DNA from: a bacterium
GTDB taxonomy: Bacteria; Pseudomonadota; Gammaproteobacteria; Burkholderiales; Burkholderiaceae_C
NCBI GenBank assembly: GCA_030824095.1
Contig: JAVBYK010000110.1
Span: 1 to 8,000 of the forward strand
Direction of reading: 5' to 3'
DNA: 8,000 nt
This document shows, piece by piece, positions 6,009 through 8,000 of this stretch. Below the pieces are notes generated by a model. That model did not search any database. It was not told the DNA's origin and saw nothing but the letters and a program-made list of their open reading frames with translations. Position 1 is the first letter of the stretch. Each line of letters opens with the position of its first letter. Made by a program: the position numbers and the translations under genes.

Positions 6009-7205
6009 TTAGACAACCTTGGCAATGGAGGCGCAAACGTAGTCGATGTTCTTGCTGTTGAGTGCGGCCACGCACATGCGGCCGGTGTCAGTGCCGTACA
6101 CGCCGAACTCATTGCGCAGGCGCACCATCTGGTCCTTGGTGAGACCGGAGTAGCTGAACATGCCGATCTGGCTGGTGATGAAGGACATGTCCTGCTTGAC
6201 GCCGGCGGCTTTCAGGCCATCAACCAGCTTCTGGCGCATGGCCTTGATGCGCACGCGCATCTCGCCCAGTTCTTTTTCCCACAGGGCGCGCAGCTCGGGG
6301 TTATTCAGTACGGCCGCCACCACGGCACCGCCGTGGGTGGGTGGGTTGGAGTAGTTGGTGCGGATAACGATCTTCAGTTGCGACAGCACGCGGCCGGCTT
6401 CTTCCTTGTCCTTGCACAGCACGGACAGGCCGCCGACGCGCTCGCCATACAGGCTGAAGCTCTTGGAGAACGAGGTGGACACAAAGAAGTTCAGGCCGGC
6501 GGCAACAAACTTCTGGATCACGGCGCCGTCTTCGGCAATGCCGTAGCCAAAGCCCTGGTAGGCCATGTCCAGGAAGGGTGTGAGTTCCTTGGCCTTGACC
6601 ACGGCAATCACCTGGTCCCACTGGGCCGGGGTGATGTCGTAGCCGGTCGGGTTGTGGCAGCAGGCGTGGAGCACGATGATGGTGCCAGCGGCGGCAGCGT
6701 TCAGGCTGGCCAGCATGCCGTCGAAGTTCACGCCGCGTGTTGCCGCGTCGTAGTAGGCATACGTATCTACTTCGAATCCGGCGTTGGTGAACAGGGCGCG
6801 GTGGTTTTCCCAGCTGGGGTCGGAAATCAGCACTTTCGCGTTGGGGCTGACCTTCTTCAGGAAGTCGGCGCCAATCTTCAGGCCGCCGGTGCCGCCAATG
6901 GCCTGCACGGTGGCCACGCGGCCGGAGGTGACGGGTTCGCTGTCGGCACCAAACACCAGACCCTTGACGGCGTTGTCATAGGCCACGATGCCGTCGATGG
7001 GCAGGTAGCCACGGGCAGTGGGCTTGTCCATCATGGTTTTTTCAGCGGCTTGCACGCACTGCAGCAGCGGCAGCTTGCCGTTATCGTCGAAATACACGCC
7101 CACACCCAGATTGACCTTGTTGGGGTTGGTGTCGGCGTTGAATTGTTCGTTCAGACCCAGAATCGGGTCACGGGGGGCCATTTCGACGGCGGAAAAGAGA
7201 GACAT
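6009..7205 (-). CDS. aspC: Aspartate/aromatic amino acid aminotransferase
   Basis: This 398-residue PLP-dependent class I aminotransferase is of the E. coli AspC/TyrB type, whose usual length is about 396-397. The N terminus FSAVEMAPRDPILGLNEQF and the HACCHNPTGYD segment (N185) are family signatures. DMAYQGFGYG supplies the PLP-ring aspartate D213 and Y216. The Schiff-base lysine is K248 in STSFSKSFSLYGERVGG, with the phosphate-binding R256 shortly after. The substrate-carboxylate arginine is R376 in GTDTGRMCVAALN. It moves amino groups between aspartate or aromatic amino acids and 2-oxoglutarate in the cytoplasm. The ATG at 7205 is chosen because it has AGGA 7 bases upstream and matches the family N terminus; an in-frame start at 7268 would add 21 unconserved residues. 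Whether aspartate or aromatic substrates dominate (aspC versus tyrB) cannot be told from sequence alone. Confidence 0.93.
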   Translation of the reverse strand: MSLFSAVEMAPRDPILGLNEQFNADTNPNKVNLGVGVYFDDNGKLPLLQCVQAAEKTMMDKPTARGYLPIDGIVAYDNAVKGLVFGADSEPVTSGRVATVQAIGGTGGLKIGADFLKKVSPNAKVLISDPSWENHRALFTNAGFEVDTYAYYDAATRGVNFDGMLASLNAAAAGTIIVLHACCHNPTGYDITPAQWDQVIAVVKAKELTPFLDMAYQGFGYGIAEDGAVIQKFVAAGLNFFVSTSFSKSFSLYGERVGGLSVLCKDKEEAGRVLSQLKIVIRTNYSNPPTHGGAVVAAVLNNPELRALWEKELGEMRVRIKAMRQKLVDGLKAAGVKQDMSFITSQIGMFSYSGLTKDQMVRLRNEFGVYGTDTGRMCVAALNSKNIDYVCASIAKVV

Positions 7206-7212
7206 AGCAGAG

Positions 7213-7216
7213 TCCT
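7213..7216 (-). promoter_or_regulatory. Ribosome binding site deciding the aminotransferase start
   Basis: AGGA on the minus strand, 7 bases before the ATG at 7205, supports this start over the upstream ATG at 7268. Confidence 0.6.
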
Positions 7217-7323
7217 GTGAGAAAAATTCGGCGGCGGGACGCCCGCTTTGCGCGGACGCAAGACCCAATTCTACCGGTCCGAGCGTGTTAGTCCGCCTGT
7301 GGGCGATGCGGATTCGGCATGGT

Positions 7324-7764
7324 TTAGGTGCCGGATTGCAGTGCCTGTTGCACCTCGGCCGGGATGCGCGTGGGGCGCATGCTCTGGTTGTTCAGGCAGC
7401 CGATGCGCACCGTGCCGCGGCACAGCACCGTGGGCACGGCGGCGTCCAGCCGGGCTTCCTGCTCCAGCGTGAAGGACGAGCGCCCCATGTCCACGAGCCG
7501 GGCCGATACCAGCAGGGAGTCGTCCAGCCGGGCCGGGTGCAGGTACTTGAGTTGCACGTCGCTGACGACGAAGATGCAGCCCTGGTCCTGCTGCAAGCGG
7601 CTTTGCGCGATGCCCAAGGCCCGCAGCCACTCGGTGCGGGCCCGCTCGAAATACTTCAGATAGTTGGCATAGAACACGATGCCGCCCGCGTCCGTGTCCT
7701 CCCAGTACACGCGCACGGGCCAGGTGAAGGTCTCTGTGGGGCAGGGAGTGGGTGCGGCGTTCAT
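7324..7764 (-). CDS. ybgC: YbgC/4HBT-family hotdog acyl-CoA thioesterase
   Basis: The protein (146 residues from the ATG at 7764) is a single hotdog-fold domain of the 4-hydroxybenzoyl-CoA thioesterase/YbgC family. The signature VRVYWEDTDAGGIVFYANYLK near residues 17-37 holds the catalytic-site aspartate. It continues with FERARTEWLRALGI and, later, YLHPARLDD and CLNNQSMRPTRIP, as in YbgC proteins. Where E. coli YbgC has histidine in the VYHA motif, this protein has tyrosine (VFYA). The family hydrolyses short- or long-chain acyl-CoA, and in many Gram-negatives the gene leads the tol-pal cluster. Here no tolQ follows; the next gene downstream on the strand is the aminotransferase, 118 bases away. 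The frame is open up to 7896, but the upstream part is low in family similarity. The ATG at 7773 is an alternative start; neither has a clear ribosome binding site. Confidence 0.86.
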   Translation of the reverse strand: MNAAPTPCPTETFTWPVRVYWEDTDAGGIVFYANYLKYFERARTEWLRALGIAQSRLQQDQGCIFVVSDVQLKYLHPARLDDSLLVSARLVDMGRSSFTLEQEARLDAAVPTVLCRGTVRIGCLNNQSMRPTRIPAEVQQALQSGT

Positions 7765-7894
7765 GCCATCCATTGTTGCAGAGCAGGGCGGCCGTTTCGC
7801 AGGGTCCGGCCGGGGCGCTTGGCGGAGTCGGGCCGCTTTGGGTACCATGTCCGGTTGCCCCGCGCTATTTGCCCCATTTTTGGAATTCCTAGCC

Positions 7895-8000
7895 ATGCCG
7901 TCGCCCGTTCACAGCACTCCCCTAACCACCGTTGCCAGTGGGGACGAAACGCCCGTTCCCGCCGGCGGCGTATTCATCCGCTACCCGGGTTCGCCATACG
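7895..8000 (+). CDS. Unrecognised protein, first 35 codons
   Basis: An open frame starts at ATG 7895 (MPSPVHSTPLTTVASGDET...) and runs off the end of the window through VFIRYPGSPY. It has no recognisable domain and no signal peptide or membrane helix in the visible part. It is divergent from the thioesterase gene, with 130 bases between the two starts. An in-frame ATG at 7847 would add 16 residues, but that stretch uses codons unlike the rest of the window (CTA, TTT, CCA, TTG), so the later start is preferred. The ribosome binding site is weak for both. The gene call rests on the open frame and GC-rich third positions only. Confidence 0.5.
   Translation, partial: MPSPVHSTPLTTVASGDETPVPAGGVFIRYPGSPY

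Noticed and set aside
6333..7220. Plus-strand open frame of 295 codons opposite the aminotransferase
   Set aside because: Antisense to a gene with all catalytic residues in place; composition is that of a shadow frame.
7234..7246. GCGGG-ACG-CCCGC hairpin between the thioesterase and aminotransferase genes
   Set aside because: The stem is only 5 bases with a 3-base loop in very GC-rich sequence, and the T-run on the minus strand is several bases away, so it is not a convincing terminator.
7206..7268. 21-residue N-terminal extension of the aminotransferase from an ATG at 7268
   Set aside because: The internal ATG at 7205 has a proper ribosome binding site and matches the usual N terminus and length of the family.
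7765..7896. 44-residue N-terminal extension of the thioesterase
   Set aside because: The added residues are basic and unconserved, and the hotdog domain starts right after the ATG at 7764; the extension would also overlap the start of the divergent gene.

Overview
This window looks like an ordinary chromosomal stretch of a high-GC betaproteobacterium, probably Burkholderiales and most likely Comamonadaceae (Rhodoferax/Polaromonas/Acidovorax-like). The basis is a GC-rich third codon position, an intracellular PHB depolymerase, a stand-alone RnfB-type ferredoxin, and protein wording typical of that group. The placement is inferred from these features, not from a phylogenetic marker.

Region 1 (1-2129, + strand): the 3' end of the alpha subunit and the complete beta subunit of a 2-oxoacid:ferredoxin oxidoreductase (KorA/KorB type) overlap by 4 bases. 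A small two-CBS-domain protein follows after a short gap, probably in the same operon. Region 2 (2130-3742, + strand): a methyl-accepting chemotaxis protein with its own strong ribosome binding site. It has almost no periplasmic part and carries a Cache-like sensor domain behind the signalling domain, at the C terminus.

Region 3 (3762-5797, - strand, convergent with the MCP gene): an intracellular polyhydroxyalkanoate depolymerase (phaZ) whose stop overlaps the GTG start of a soluble RnfB-like iron-sulfur protein. The leader upstream of phaZ is AT-rich and contains a TTGCA-N-TGCAA palindrome. Region 4 (5798-6008): an intergenic stretch with three back-to-back hairpins just after the aminotransferase stop codon.

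Region 5 (6009-7764, - strand): an aspartate/aromatic aminotransferase and a YbgC-type hotdog acyl-CoA thioesterase. Region 6 (7895-8000, + strand): the first 35 codons of an unrecognised, divergently transcribed gene that leaves the window.

Taken together the genes concern central carbon and reductant handling (2-oxoacid oxidation to reduced ferredoxin, PHB mobilisation, transamination, acyl-CoA hydrolysis) plus energy or chemical sensing (CBS protein, MCP). No mobile element, CRISPR array, tRNA or rRNA was seen, and no gene-free stretch exceeds 300 bases. No novel multi-gene system is evident. The most unusual points are the C-terminal Cache domain of the MCP and the tight phaZ-rnfB coupling.
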